Positions 24,401 through 39,000 of a stretch of 64,000 nucleotides of DNA are shown one piece after another. The translations under genes were made by a program, and so were the position numbers. How positions within the stretch are numbered: the stretch's first letter is position 1; each line of letters starts with the position of its first letter. The notes beneath the pieces are model-generated. The model saw nothing but the letters and a program-made list of their open reading frames with translations. It ran no database searches and was not told where the DNA came from. The stretch comes from Baylisascaris procyonis (Eukaryota > Nematoda > Chromadorea > Rhabditida > Ascarididae): contig JAZARR010000200.1 in the NCBI GenBank assembly GCA_037389465.1, positions 4,099,501 through 4,163,500 on the forward strand, read 5' to 3'.

Positions 24401-26560
24401 AAACGAGATTTCAGCCGTTCATATTTCACTCGTTTTGCTCGAAAAATAATTGCTTAAGGCCAATGGTGGTCACCGTGGCATCATCATCTCTTTTAAAGTA
24501 AATCGATGAAGAATTCGCCTATAAAATGCTGATAACCACACATTTCCAGCATATTCCAATATCATTTACTTCCAAGATTGAGCATATATAAAGATTAGCG
24601 TTTAAAAATTCGAATTGTTAGAAGGAAGAAGAAAGGCCATCAAACTCGCAAGTTTATTTTTGCGTGGTATTCTATCCCAAGTTGAACTGCTGGCGTATCG
24701 CTTAAATGTTAAGGATTCGGAAAGAGCGATTGCAAAAAGTGGATGTGCAATCCACCTTTCATAATATTAAGGGCTTTTAAGAAGTATAGCTCAAATCTAT
24801 CTTAAAGGCAATGGGAAAAGCTTTCAAGCAGCTTCGTTAGAGGATTTTGAAATACCACTAAGCTCAGTTGAATCAAAGCTTTAGTTAAACAGAGAACGGT
24901 GTAGTGAAAATGCGCATTGGTTTCGAAGATAAAAAATAGCTTTTATTATAGTTTAATGAAGCATTTACACCACGGTCATATGATTTTTAATTGTGATTTT
25001 AACAGAAATTCAACGTAGTATGGATTAAGAAAGGCTTTTAACTGCAAAAAGAATAAGATAATTGATGGCTCATTATCATCCAAGCATTAAGAAAAAATGA
25101 AGCTGAAATATGTAACGATATAGAGTTGTGAACAATTAATATAGTCAAATTCTTTGAAATTAAAAGACGCAAGGAACTAGCTACAAGTGGAGGAAGAGGC
25201 AAGAATAAGCCTTAAAACACTGCACGGTTTCTTCCAGAATAAAATAGAAATCATTTCGCAATTCTCAGATAAGTCATAGTAATTCATCAGGTAAAAACTA
25301 CGAAAAAAGAATTTCATTATTTTTAACAAAAAGCTTCATCGTTATAAAATATTAAATTCCTACCTTCAATTATTAATAAATAGCGCTATGAATGACTGTT
25401 CATAGGTAAACGCATTGACAGCCGTCATTTTGTCGTAAAAATAAATTGCATCGAATATGGTGCTTTAATGATTTTAGAAATAGCCAAGCACAATCAATCA
25501 CAGTTGATCTACTTCAAACAGATTCCAACCCCATCTGAAAATATGAAGCAAAAAATTGAAGCAATTAGATGATTATGAGGAAATACAAATGGGATATAAC
25601 TAAGAAAACGTCCGAGGTTTAGCTCATTCGCTCAAACGTTTTGTAAATGAAAACCATGTCAAGGCATCGGAGCAGAGAAAAAAAATAATGGAAGAGAGGA
25701 TATGAAAATTTTCAACAGTGAATGAACAAAAAGCGCAAAAACGACAACAGGCTTACAATGAGGTTGTTGTCTATCGTTCGGTTTCGTGATATGCTACTGA
25801 AAGGAGACAGTTATCTGCTCTCAGTTTAGAATAGAGAATATTTCAATCCAATTGGTCGTGGTAGGCTCATACTTCTATTTGAAGACGTCGGATTATATGA
25901 TATTCGAATCATATTGGCCGATGAAAGCAATGTTTGGATTCCGATTACAAATTAAGAAAACGATAGGGAACTTCCGGAGAACCGATACCTCTGCCTATTG
26001 CGCCCGGGCCGAAACACCTGTCAACAAATAGGTTCCGGGCAATTGAGATTTCAAAAGAATTTCAGCAGAGTTCTTGGAAAGAATGGCAAAAGAATGCGTT
26101 TTTGGATTCCTTCACCAAATTACTCGCTTGCAGGAAATTTAAAGGATCGAATGATCCAAAATATGAGCAATTCTAATCGCCCTAGCCACTTATAAAGATT
26201 CACAAAAAATTCGTTTCTCTCATACATTTTATTCCGGTTTTACTCAAATTTCGGCATATTTGACGATTAAACCGATCATTCGCTCAAACCATTGAAGCCA
26301 AAATATGCAAAAGATAGAAAATTCATCATGAATTTCATTGCTTATAACATGAAAGCAATGCTCTTTATGGTGTAGCGTTATCGACGGAAAAGGTGCGATA
26401 GGTGAAGTTCTTGCATCAAATAAGTTTTGCTTAATCATATTTCTTCGTCTAATGCTTTTATGTACCCTCGCAGCACAGTTTTAGCATCATTTCACCAATT
26501 CATAATGCACTTCGGTGAACGCTATCGCAATCGCAAATCATCCTCAAAAATTACTGGCTT

Positions 26561-26581
26561 TTTTGGGGGGGGGGGGAGGGG
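26561..26581. repeat. Poly-T/poly-G tract
   Basis: A short T run passes into about a dozen G residues and then AGGGG on the plus strand. No gene is associated. Confidence 0.8.
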
Positions 26582-29500
26582 ATTTCAGTGCCTTCATGTG
26601 TACTGATTCGATGAAATCGGTTTCGGCATGGCAGAGTTAATGTCAACTAATGCCATCATCTTATACATAATGACGATGATTTTCAGACAGAACACTATTG
26701 AGCTTGCAATCGTTAGGGTATATAGATTAAACGGCATTAATTTTTTCCCATGAATTTTTTTTTTTCACTTGCGAATTAATACACTCAGATGGACATATTG
26801 ATACTTGCGTACGGTATACTTGCCCGCAGAGATAGTGCCATCGTAGTTCGCATAGAGGAAGTTTCGCTTAGGCAAAAAGCGCAAAAATCCTCAGACTCTT
26901 GCTAACTCTTAATTTATTTCATACAATCCTAATGAGGCGAACGAATAATCCACTTCTTTCAGCCGAGAGAAAAGTTTTCATCTTGAGTTTCCAAACTAAA
27001 ACTCTTGATTTCAAAAAATTGCAGCCTGTTTATAGATTCGATCCAACAACACATCATTAAAATGATGCGCATGAATGACGATTTCATTCAAATCTATTTT
27101 CAAAACGAAGAAAGTTGCATCAAAAAATAGAGGAAGCGCACAGAGGAAAAGATAGCTTAGTATGCACTTCTATGCTGTACTTATTTCGCCATTTGCTTTC
27201 ATATATCACCAAAAAAGGAACAAATAGTCGAAATAATGCCCCATTTTTCAAACTAATCCATTTCGTCGCACAAATATCTTAGTGAAAGTTCGTTTTTTCG
27301 CGATCCTGCTGGATAAACTGCACGAAAGTTTTAGGCAACCCCAGATATTTCCACTGGTTGCAAAGTTTACGAATCAGATAAAGCATGACGAGAAGAGCTC
27401 TATGTCGTATAAGGTATCGAACAAATTTCTTGAAGCATGCAAATTACATCGCAGACAGACACATACGTACATACGGATATAAATGATGTTGCAATAATCC
27501 ACTTCTACAAAGCAACTCCACAGCATTTCACAATGATTGTTGCGATCGGAGTGGCGTAGGACATCATGTTCCATAATGCGATCACACCACATTTGGTGAC
27601 CATATTGCAGTTCTGTTGGGTCAATTGAAGTTGGCTTACTCTAGCACTGATAAAGCTAGCAGCAAAAAAATAACGCGACAAGAAGGTTCATGTTTATCCT
27701 GCGCAGTTAATAGCAAATCTCTACCGATGGATATTCTGCTGAAAAATTTTAATTCTCTAGAGAATTTGTAGGCCTTGTAGGGTCAATAGTGACTTTGGAA
27801 GCCGATTTGTTCAAATCATTACGATGACCTGATTTTGTGCCACTTAAATCTCGTATTTGAGCTTCGATATCAAAAGTGGTTTGATGTTCCGGAATTATTT
27901 ATTAGAGTGTGTAAAGCTTGGTAGCAAATAAGTAAAATAAACTTGGTAGCCATTATTAAAGAATGGGCATTTCAAGGAGATGCAAACAACTACCGTTGTT
28001 GCTCACCGTTGTTGATATCTTCAAAATGTTTTCACAAGAACAAGTCTTTAAATCACGCTTAATATGAATGCCCCACACATCGCGTTGTTGCACAAACTAT
28101 ACATCGCAGCATATAGCGCATTTGTACAATTCGTTGCAGTTCATAAATTTTCCAATGTAATTTTTCCTCGGTGACACTTACAGTAAGCAAAAATAGTCAT
28201 AAAATATCAGATAAGATGGAGTGAATCAACACATATACGCTCAAATGATATGATACGAGTGAGACGACGAATAGCGGGATGCTTCAATCTTCTTACTTCT
28301 GATCCTCTTGAGCCAAGCGTTGTGGCTTAGCGTACGATTCATAGTGATTTATATTTTTATTAAATGTGACATCACATATATGCATGGTTGCCTGAGCTCT
28401 ATTAGCCTTCAGTTTCATTTATGGTGAATTTTGTATATTATGCTGAAAGAAGCACATCTCAGACATCTACTAACTGCCCGAGGCGTTTCATCGATTTTCA
28501 CTTATGATTTCCTGCAAGATGACAGCGGAAATTGATATATGATGAAGCGAATGACAACGTCCAAAGAATACATAAAAGAATCCCCAAGATAATATATAAG
28601 TGTTCCAAAGCAGTTGACACTTTATCAGACCATTTATTCAGCTAATATAGTAAAATAGCTTCACAACTTAAATAGAAATTCTCAAAAAAATCGCTCATTT
28701 GCTTTCCAAGCACTGAATTTTCGCCAGACCAAAATGTATGCAAATTTTCTCGAACGTTGTGTGCAATATGTTCACCTTGTTTTGAGCCTTGCAAATCAAT
28801 ATGAAATATGGCAGTAGAATGAGATGAAGACATTGATTAGATGTATTATATCTATCTAGTTGCGTGACCGAAACTTCACTAATTCCCCGCTGCAACCTAG
28901 TCGACAGATGAATACGCATAAATATACATAGGCACATCGTCGCCGTGGTGCGGATCAGGCAAATTTCCTTCACAAAGCGAAATGCTAAAGGTCATAAAAA
29001 CGAATATATAGTTGGAGGGATGTGCAGATGGCATCAGCGAGAAGGAAAAATGCACCTTTTCATAAATTCATACAGTTGTGCGGCATGCCGAACTCATGTA
29101 TGTGCGCGTCTATGTGCGCAATCATTCCGATTTATGAAGTGAAAAAGCAACGATATTGAAATTTTTTTTTTTTAGCACAGTCAACGTCAGTGTTCCTGCA
29201 AGTCGAATATCATTACGCAGAATTATTTTCTAAATGAACTCAACATTTTTCATGAAATTTCCAAATCATATTCTAATTTGCAATCGTTTTTCCATAGTCG
29301 AGAACAAATTATGGACTCTAGCAAAGGTTTTACTTATGCTCTAAAAAATAATAAAAGGCGAATTGCTAGGATGACTCATAAGGATGAATAAGAGAGCCGG
29401 AAAGATAGGCACTATATGGGAATTCTGTCATTGCCTAAATCTGCCCTGACTGAGTAGTTTCTAGAACTCATAGAAATTATACAAAAAGGCTATTAAGAGG

Positions 29501-29855
29501 CTTCTTATTTTAAAAAGTCATCTATAGCACCCTCACTGTCAAAAATCTACCTTTGTACGTGTCTGATTTCCTTTGAAACAAAATTTGGCGTGCAAATTTT
29601 ATGACCGGATTATATTCTCATAAAATCCACTAGTTTTATAAATTTTGGTTCAATATGGTACGGAACTAGGATTTCCGGTAACCTTCATGCTGACGGATGA
29701 TTGTTTCCCATAATTGCTTAATTGTTGCAATTATTATTTTCATTTGTAATAGATTTTTTTGCTTTAGAAGATTTATTGTTCGATAGTTCTCTTCGAAGGC
29801 TTTCGAAGACTCCATTAGGCATAGCACTGCCTGCTATTTGAAAACAACGTTACAG

Positions 29856-30071
29856 AAGACTCTTTGGCTTCTTCCTACCGAGTCACCCCGACCAGCGGCC
29901 TCATCGGGACTAGGCGATGAAGCAACTCTTTACACTCCTCTTGAGTGGAACAACGATGAAGGGACACTCATCAGCTCCGATGAGCAGGAGACGAGCCTAA
30001 ATTCTGGCTTTCACCAGTTCTTGCAACTTCAGCTAAGCGGAAGTGGAAGCGATATGAAGACAGATTTATTC
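29856..30071 (+). CDS. Candidate internal exon of an unidentified acidic, Ser/Glu-rich protein
   Basis: After the acceptor AACGTTACAG there are 72 codons in phase 0 to a possible donor TTC|GTAATG. The frame stays open to a TAA at 30102, so this could also be a last exon. The stretch is visibly more GC-rich (about half) than its surroundings, and only this frame is open. The peptide includes LWLLPTESPRPAASSGLGDE, then TPLEWNNDEGTLISSDEQET and LQLSGSGSD. It has no cysteines, no membrane span and several Ser-Gly pairs, as in linkers or glycosaminoglycan-bearing ectodomains. I do not recognise the family. Possible downstream exons are described in the findings. Confidence 0.5.
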
Positions 30072-33000
30072 GTAATGAATGCTTTATCGATTAACGTAAA
30101 GTAAATAAATAGCATCTGCATCGAACTGACATGCCATAGAGGCCGTTATATATGCAAATTTTAGAGTTCACCAGCTTCCACACTATTGAACGGCTTGCGG
30201 TCTAATACATTGGTGCGCCAACAACTTGACTTTTTCAAAACTCTTCCATAATCACACAGATCCTCGAATGAATGTTAATTCTTTTCCAAGCCGAACACTG
30301 TAGAACCGGTTGGGATAAATTGGCGCCTCCAAATGCCTCCACCTTCTTCCAGGTAAGCGGATCGATGTGAAATGTCACACGGGTGGTTATCCTGCACTGC
30401 AAACCATACCCACTTAATCCCTTGCCTCAGATTTCCATGCTTATTCAACCACAACTATCACATAAACAGACATACTCACATAGGCACACACATATATGCC
30501 CAGAGGCACGCCGTTATAATGCGTTTTTTTTTTTTTTGCAAAGTAAATGCACAAAGACGCACAATAAATGCAGCCATAATGAAGCGGATGTTTGAGCAGT
30601 CAACCAACGAAATTTGTTGCCGTTGGCCTCAATAAGCGTGTTTTCGAGAAAATGAACAAATGCATGCATAGCGAACACCTGCCGAGCGCTTTTCTGCATT
30701 CAGCATATGTGATTTTGTGAGCACATTATTCTTTGTGTTTGAATGCTCAATAAGCCACTATTACGAATGCTCTCCAACAAGTGAATGCTGCAATTGAGGG
30801 ATAAACACACTAAGAGAAACAAAGAGAGAAGAAAATGCTGGAAAGGAACATAGATCTGAAGTCGGTGCCCTTAGACAATGTTTCAAGTGTTCCAGTGACT
30901 AAAGAATTTCATACTAACTAATATTACTAACGTTGCGTTAAATGTATTTTCTGACAATGTTTTTTTTTCTCGGTAGAAAATGAAAGCAATTTCATACGAC
31001 TTGAAACTTGCGATTAAACGATTTGCAACAATTATAGAAGGCTTATGGCTATAGGTGTAGTTCATCGCTAGTCCTATTCCTAATAAATGTTTTGAAAAGT
31101 TCATTTTAGAGTTATTTCATTCATTTCATTTAATTCTCACTTGGAAGTACAACAAACTGTTGCAAATCCGAAGGCATCTAGTGTGCGAATGTGCGATGAG
31201 GTTAGATTAAATACTTGAAACAATGACAAAATTAAGCATATCACGTCCATTTAATCAGGTGAATCTCATGAGGCAACTGAGGAGGTCGTGAGACCAGGTA
31301 AAGGAACCACCTCGCAGGATATCTGACTAGGTGGATTGTGCAGGACGCTTGCACGACAAGACAACTCGCTAGCTAATAACTGTGAAAAATTGCAGCTTAC
31401 TGAATTATATCGTTACATTCTACCTTAGCAATTATTCATTTCTAATACATCTGTTTGAAGCTCAATGAATTTCCAAGGAGATTGTTCTTCGCAACGCTTG
31501 CGTAATATGTGAGAACGTACAAAAAAACTAAGGAAGTATGCATAGTCGAAATTCTTGAGATTTTTTACAGCACGCATAATAGTAATTACAACTTCATATG
31601 TGTATCCAGCTCGGTCGCATTCCGGTTATTATTTATGGCGGTTTACCACTTAAACCCACCTGGGGCGCAGGTAAAGCAAACTTGTAGGTAACTATTTAGT
31701 GAAGCTACAAAACAATGACAATAGGACATCAAAAAGAACATAAAGGAGAAAGGCAGCATGGAAAGACACAATTTGCGCTTTTTGTAGATGCCGAAAGGAA
31801 GAATGAGGTGAGGGAATATGAGAACATAGCGAGATATGACGCTGTGCATAAACGGGAAACTCCAGCTGTAGAGAACGAAATGATATCTGCCATCCATCAG
31901 ACAGCATAATAACGAATCGTTACATTTTTCTGTTATGACGAAAGTTATTGAGTTATTGAGGATTCGAGAATATTTCTAGAACCTGGTGTTGCTTCCTACC
32001 GCGAATGAAAGTATTTGCATAACACACCTACCGCCACTGTATCCATCAAAACCCTTGCATTACAAATAAAGCCTCTGAGACTGAGAAGTCTTGGAAACTC
32101 TACAGAAGAGGAAATGAAAGTAGTTTTGGCATTACTATGGGAGAACGAACAATCTAACAATGCACACCCTAATGTGTGCAAACTCTTGGTTTAATAAAAT
32201 TCAGTGCATTTCATAAAAAGAGTTCCCTGAGCAGTTTCAGTGAATGGAAAATCTGTTTAATCAAAGCCACGCCTAAGCTTAGTAGTGATATTCGGAGTGG
32301 AGATCTAACATTGATCTAAGCAGCAGCAGTGATAAGAGTGAACCTGGATACATTTCTTGCAGCTTCCGTAGCATTCAGCATAGTAGACACCCGGCTCATT
32401 TAGGAGAAGACATATAGAGCCCGCATTTCTAAAAATTGGTTGAGAAAAAGCGCAAAAGACGAGCCCACGTGACGCTTCACTTCACATTCCGTCTTATGTT
32501 TCTGCGGTACCAAATTGAAGCAGTAGTATCGCCTGTTTTATCCATAAAGTGCTGGCGTTGGATCAGCTCACGACGCATTGCTACACAATACATTCCATTC
32601 ATTGAGTTACCCCTCGAAAGCTAATTGCACCATTCGAAAAGGTTAATTGATTGTTGTTTAAAATGATGCTCGAAAATTTCATGTTTATTTTCGCCTCCCA
32701 ATCGCTTTTTGCTTCAAAAAATTCAATTCACTCTAATCGTTAGGCAATTATTAGCGGAAGCACATTGCTTCAAAATATCGAGTAGAAATTAAAGCATTTT
32801 CTTAGCCAAGCATTCATCAAAACTTATCAAAGTAAATAGCGTAGTTGAAGTTGCTATCAACTAAACCATCATAACGCATATTTATCATCATAATGCAGCA
32901 ATGCATTCAACTGAAACGAGCGAATACATTTTGAAAGCATCTTTTTTTCGCATCAATGAACAAATGCATCGAACCGACCACTTTTAATCGACATACTTTT

Positions 33001-36000
33001 TGTGAGGCTTAGCGTTTAAAAGCGAAGCAATCAAATCGCTGAATATAATGAGAACTAAATAACAATGCATAAATGCCTTTTGAATTGTAAATGCTTTCTG
33101 CATTCAGTTGATCAAGAAAAAATTGAAATGAAACTGTTGTTCGTTCTGACAGTATGAAAATTTTGTTGTGTTTCCAATAAGAAATTACCTGTGTGATATA
33201 TTTTGAGAAAATTATACACCTTGAAATATTCAAATCATAACATTGAGGGACTTCAAAAGGCAAATACGTATTATAGCTATCCGGCAATTAAATTATTAGC
33301 ACAAAAAACCTATGAAGGACGAATGCGGAATTGCACGGTTTTCAAAAAGAAAAGAACAGGTTTGTTTTGTTTCAAACCAACGGGAAAACACTTCGAACAT
33401 TCATTGCGTGTTTGCAATGAAAACTAGCCGATTTTGACAGCTGCTCTGTCAAAAGTAATAATGAAGAAAAAGGCACTCTTAGTAGCTAAAATAAAATCAA
33501 CGTTGTTTAGTTGCAGACTTAATGCGATAGTAATTGCAAATGTTCACTCGGAAAAGAGCTTTCAACACAACATCTTATAGGAATAGATGAATGACTGAGT
33601 CACATAAATTTCGAACGAGCAATCATATGAGTATTTTGTGAGCCAGAAAGATGATTACCATATGCTTTCTCGAGAATTTATTGGCCATTTTTCACACACC
33701 AAAGTGAACCTCTCAGATAAACCAATGAGACTGACATATAAACAGAGTTCTTTCCGAAAAAGAGTCCAACGATAAAGCGAATGCTATATGAACTACAATT
33801 AAACGACTGAGGGCGACCTCCCGCTAGCTGTACTACTGCGTATCACAGCTGTCGCGAAAACCTAGATCGACCTTGCTCGCTTCAGAATTCGACTTAGGTG
33901 TCTGATATTGCGATTGACGCTTGTTCTACACCAGAACAACATGAAACACAAATCACCAGGAAGATGATTCACGTATAGTAAAAAAAAACGACTAATTAAA
34001 CATAATTAATCCAACAGGATAATGTAAGAATGGCATTGATTTTTTCACAAAAAATATTTTTCGGAAGCTCCCTCACAAAAATTGTGCAGAATCCTCATTT
34101 CTTGTATTAGGGCCCAAAACCTGGTAGGAAATACAAGAGCAGTTTATCCACTTCAAGAATTCCTCAACGAACCATTTTCGACCACAGCGATAGAAAAATT
34201 TTTGATACAAACGCAAAAACCTTCACTGGCCGATGTTTGTCTATGTCGATTCCATTTTTCGAGGAAAGTCCCCTAAGATTTCTATATGATAATCACGGAA
34301 TGTAGTAGCTGTACGTTACGTTTGCTGAGCTCTACGAGGGCTTCCGTTCGGCGGTGTCAACTACTGCAGTCAAAATGCGATGCAGTGAGGAACTGAATTT
34401 CTGTGTGTTCTCCACCAATTGCAATCTGCCTATGACTTCTTTTCAAAATGTTTGCCAATGATCCTCTTCAACAAGCACTGCCTCACTCTCCATAAACGAC
34501 CACAAATTTGGCACGGAAATCTGGATCATCTTCTGACCAGAACCAATTCTCTTTTCGCTCGTCATATATCACAGAATCATGAGAATCATCCTCTGTTCTC
34601 CCACCAAGCCATCCAGAAATATTTCCGGTAGCGTTAGCAATTTTCAGACATTCCGCAAAGAAAGCCATTTGCGCTGGTTTTGCTGTTAAAATCTCAGGAT
34701 CCCAAAGGAAAATTTCTTCCCAGATTATTTATCACGTAAGTAAGAACTCGAAAGTTTCAAAATGCGATGACCAATAGGTAGAAAAAAGACTGTTACTTCC
34801 TCGACCTTGATGAAATATGGGTGCGAAACATCCTGTTTAAATGGAGCTTAGTGAAGATTTCCAACCCAACAGTCCACCAAACCATAAATAGCTTAGATGT
34901 TACTATTCGCATAGTTTAGACGTTACGATTCGAGGATGGCGAACTAAAATGAATGCATTGGCTCGAAAGTCGTGGCATCCTGAAAAATTCTTTTCCTATT
35001 GCTAAGGAGGATTATTTGAACCGTTGATTACAAGCGTCTGCTGCGCCGTAAAGATCGATGGCTACGCTCAAAAAATTATGCCAAATGATCTCTTTTAGAT
35101 ACAAAGCACTCAGTGTGTTGCAACCATGAAATAGTGCTGAAACTTGGTTTTTTTCACAAGATTCAAGTTGGCCTACATGGATTCACTTCTGACACAACCA
35201 ATTTTATCAGTGGTTACTCATTGAAATCAGTCTAGTATCTGCTTTCTGGTGTAAAAAAAAAAACTACTGTTTTAAACATGAGCTATTTTTACATCAGCAT
35301 GCCCATGAAAGTGAACAAGTCAAACAATCTCCACTGGGCAGTTTATTCAAGACGTAGGGGTAATGTCGCGCAATGGCCATGTTGAAATGGCTTATTGAGA
35401 GCAAATCTGACAGCAAACACCGCCAGCTCTTCATTTACAGTATGCACACATTGGTCTGAACGAAATCGTTTCAATTGCCAAAATTGTAATATATGGCACG
35501 TTCGGTGGATTCGGAAGGTGCGACAGTAATTTCAATCGTAAAGGGAACTGACGCCCACTTTCCTATTTCTCAATTGAGTTAGGTCCTCGACGAGTGTGCC
35601 GACTTCATCTTTGAGGGGAAATGGTTTCATCGAACTACTAACTTAGGGGCACCTATTACAACAGATAACGATGTTTTACAACAAAGGAGTGCTATATAAA
35701 GAATGCATTTTTAAACGGTTATTAATATGAGTATGCTGGAACGAGGTAAGAAGGGATTTATAAAAGTCTCACCTTGCCACTAAGTGGTGCTCAATTGACT
35801 GCAAAATGGTTTTAGCCGAACGAAAAGGAAGCGAGCAAGCATTAAAAGCCCAGAAGGAGAAATATGTGGGGAATAGCATAGCTAGCAAATATGCATGACA
35901 GCAAGTAAGTGGAAACGCGTGCACCCAATGCTCTAGCTGGTTTTCTATTCATACAATTCACAGACGAGTACACTTGAGCAATTGATTAGAAAATACGCTC

Positions 36001-39000
36001 AATGCCGTTATATGTTCGATGGGCACATCTTTCGATGTGATGCCCCATCATCGAATCGTTTGTCGAATATATTCAACGAGAAAATTTTGAATAGCATATG
36101 AAATTACTTTCAACATCTTCAAATCATAACGTTTTAACAACTTATTGCTTTTATATGACAATTATTCACCACTATCCCCATTTGTCATATTATTTTAGCA
36201 TTCTGTTGCTTCGACTATGATCTTAATTCCCGGCAAGGCAGTAAAAAAAAAGGCTTCGTTTGTGCCTCAAAATGAGGCAATAAAAATACTGCAATACGGC
36301 TTACATGGAAGCTCACTCGACCAAGATAAATGATATGTGGAGATGGTTCATGCACATTATTAGGGTGTCCTGCGCATTTTTGGATATTCTCGCATACGAG
36401 GTCATGAGTGCATCAGACAAACCATTGTACGAAACATCTTTTCGACGATGTTTCGACGTTTGAAGGAAAGAATTTAGGGGAAGGAAGTTGCAGTCTCACA
36501 TTTTAGAGTTTTGCTGATCGGCGTGCAACGTGGCGAACTTTTACGGTACTTCAAACCTCTGTTGTTGACTCTTATGGAATTTTTTTCATTATATTCTTTT
36601 GAAAAGAAAAAGCTTCACTTAAGATCTTAGTCATTTGAACTCCTTTCAGATTACGGAAACGTTCCCTCTAAACCTAAATGAGTCAATATGAATTTAATTA
36701 TGCGACAACAGTCCTCACTTATAAGAGATATTCGAAAGGTGTAAATACGTATTCTTAATTTTCAACTGAAACGATTGTTAAAGAAGCTTGGCAGACGAGC
36801 TAACATAATATGCTCTTTTCAATGAATTTTCACGTTGTTGTCGATAAAAAAAACATATAAATGCATTCAAATATTAATTGTCTCTATCGCATGCACGAAC
36901 CACTGGTTAGTGGTTGTTTTTAATGCAACGTGGATGGAGTAAGTTATAGCAAATGTTTCCCACCTTTCGAGTATATACGAGATCCCTCGTATTTGATGAG
37001 TTGATATGAAAAATAGCACATCAGCTCCAACTGTGGAGAACATTCCACCAGTCGAATTTTTTACCTTTAGCTGAAGTGTTTTTCGAGCTTATAACACTCC
37101 AATGATATGCTTTATGCATTCAAATATGCATGGATGTGACATTACTGTAGTATGCGTTACAAGTAATTGTGGATAACGGCATGAAAAACATTGAGAGAAG
37201 CGTGGATTGAAGCGATATGTGATTCTAAATTATGTGTGCCTATTAATCACTTTCTTATCAATTGATAACGCCTAACAAAGTGTGAAGAGTAGCACCGTAA
37301 TGTTTCAACTGCTATTCCCTCAATCACTCCATCCTTCTCTCTCACACCCCTTCCCTTCACGCTCGCGCCAACATTTTGGGAAAGGTTTAATTTCTGTGAC
37401 CGAATGATGTGAAATGGACCAGGGGGCTCCGAAATATACGCAAAATTTTTGCACAGTTAAACGACCTGACTTGTTCCGATGTCAACTGGTAAAGTGAATA
37501 ATGTATTACGGGTGGATGACCCATAATATACTCGCACCCACTGAACTTTATAACTCAAATTTCTGTAATTCTTTCGTTCAAAGATGACATTGACGGGTAG
37601 AGATAGTGACGCATACCCAAGGACATGAAGCTGCCATAATTCCTTTTGCAAATGTGCAACTGCAGAAGTGCAAAAAACCAAGTATCTGAAACCCTTTGAA
37701 TTTTGCGAACGCATATAAATGAAGAGATGCGCCGCATCGCGTCATTAAGAATCGAGAACAAGAAAACGTAGGGGATATCGGGAGGGTGATTGACTGCAAC
37801 GGAAACGGTGATTAATAAAAAAAATAACTAAATATTTTATATATTCATAATTCATGGCAAAATAGCACTGCAATTCTAAGAAATGATGCGGTAACTCCAA
37901 CGAAAGGTGACGGGAGGAAGTGAGGAAAAGATAAAATGCGGAGGAGAGGATCTCATTGCTGCGCGCAATGACATCACCAAAAAGCGACAGAAAGGCTGTG
38001 GTCTACAGCGTGAAAGATGAAATATGGAAACCTACGGAACTGGAATGACAGATGCGATATCTCCGGCAATCATATTTTGCAATTTATGTGAAAGTAATGT
38101 TAGCATGATACCTTTATTTATTGAACAAGGTGTATTTTTTGTAACTCGAAGGAATTCTTCAATAATTTCCATTAGTCACTATATTTAGTTCGTTGGTGCG
38201 GGGTAAAATAAAAGTGGGGAGTGGGATGAGATTTGGGAATAGAATGGGAGAAAAAGTTCAAGATCGGAGCAATCATTGCGCAAAACGCAAACGAGTTCAT
38301 CAAATGGAACATGTTACATAATCCCAAGACAGCTAAAACGCGACTCGCACAGGTTCATGAATACGTCGCATATATAACGAGGCCGACTGCAAAAGGAGAT
38401 GTTATGGTGGTCGGAAATTACGCATAGATGACACAGTTGAAGACAGTCATATCATTGAGCAAAGATCGTCTAGCAGCATATGCTCTTTTCATGCTAAATG
38501 AAAATAAACGATGCGTTTCCTAAATATCGATATCGGAGAACTCGATGCATCTAAACGCTAAGTTTACAGAATCGTAAGCAGATTCTCACATTTATTCTTA
38601 CGAAAAATGAAGTTCGGGAGCATGCATTGTTAGCGTTCCAAACATCACATAAAAAACGATGTGACCATCATATCTGCAATACATTCCCATTACTTACGGC
38701 AATTCATGCATATGTCATGTCGAATTTCTCAGTCAATGCGTTGCCTTCAAGGCAATCCTAACGAATGACTTTTATGGCCAATTGAAGAATCTGATATAAA
38801 CAACTAAAGACACAAATTAAAAACTAATGATCACATTAGGGTTATGCCAATAATTACTTTCTGCGTAACAAGTAATTCACGCAATCAGTCGTGGTGTGCC
38901 CGGAATTCATCAATTTCAGCCGTATGACGCATACAACATACACGAGTGGTTTGTTTTAAAGAAAGGCAAAAAATTTGTAGTATTGTGTGAAAATGATTAG

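Larger units (their letters stand above)
20615..29855. other. Long region without a confident gene
   Basis: Apart from the 23-base tandem repeat near 21.4 kb and a G tract near 26.57 kb, I see only weak exon-like islands, described in the findings (minus strand near 21.3/22.3 kb and 22.9 kb). Many 60-90-codon frames occur here on both strands, as expected by chance, and lack paired splice sites. Confidence 0.4.
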
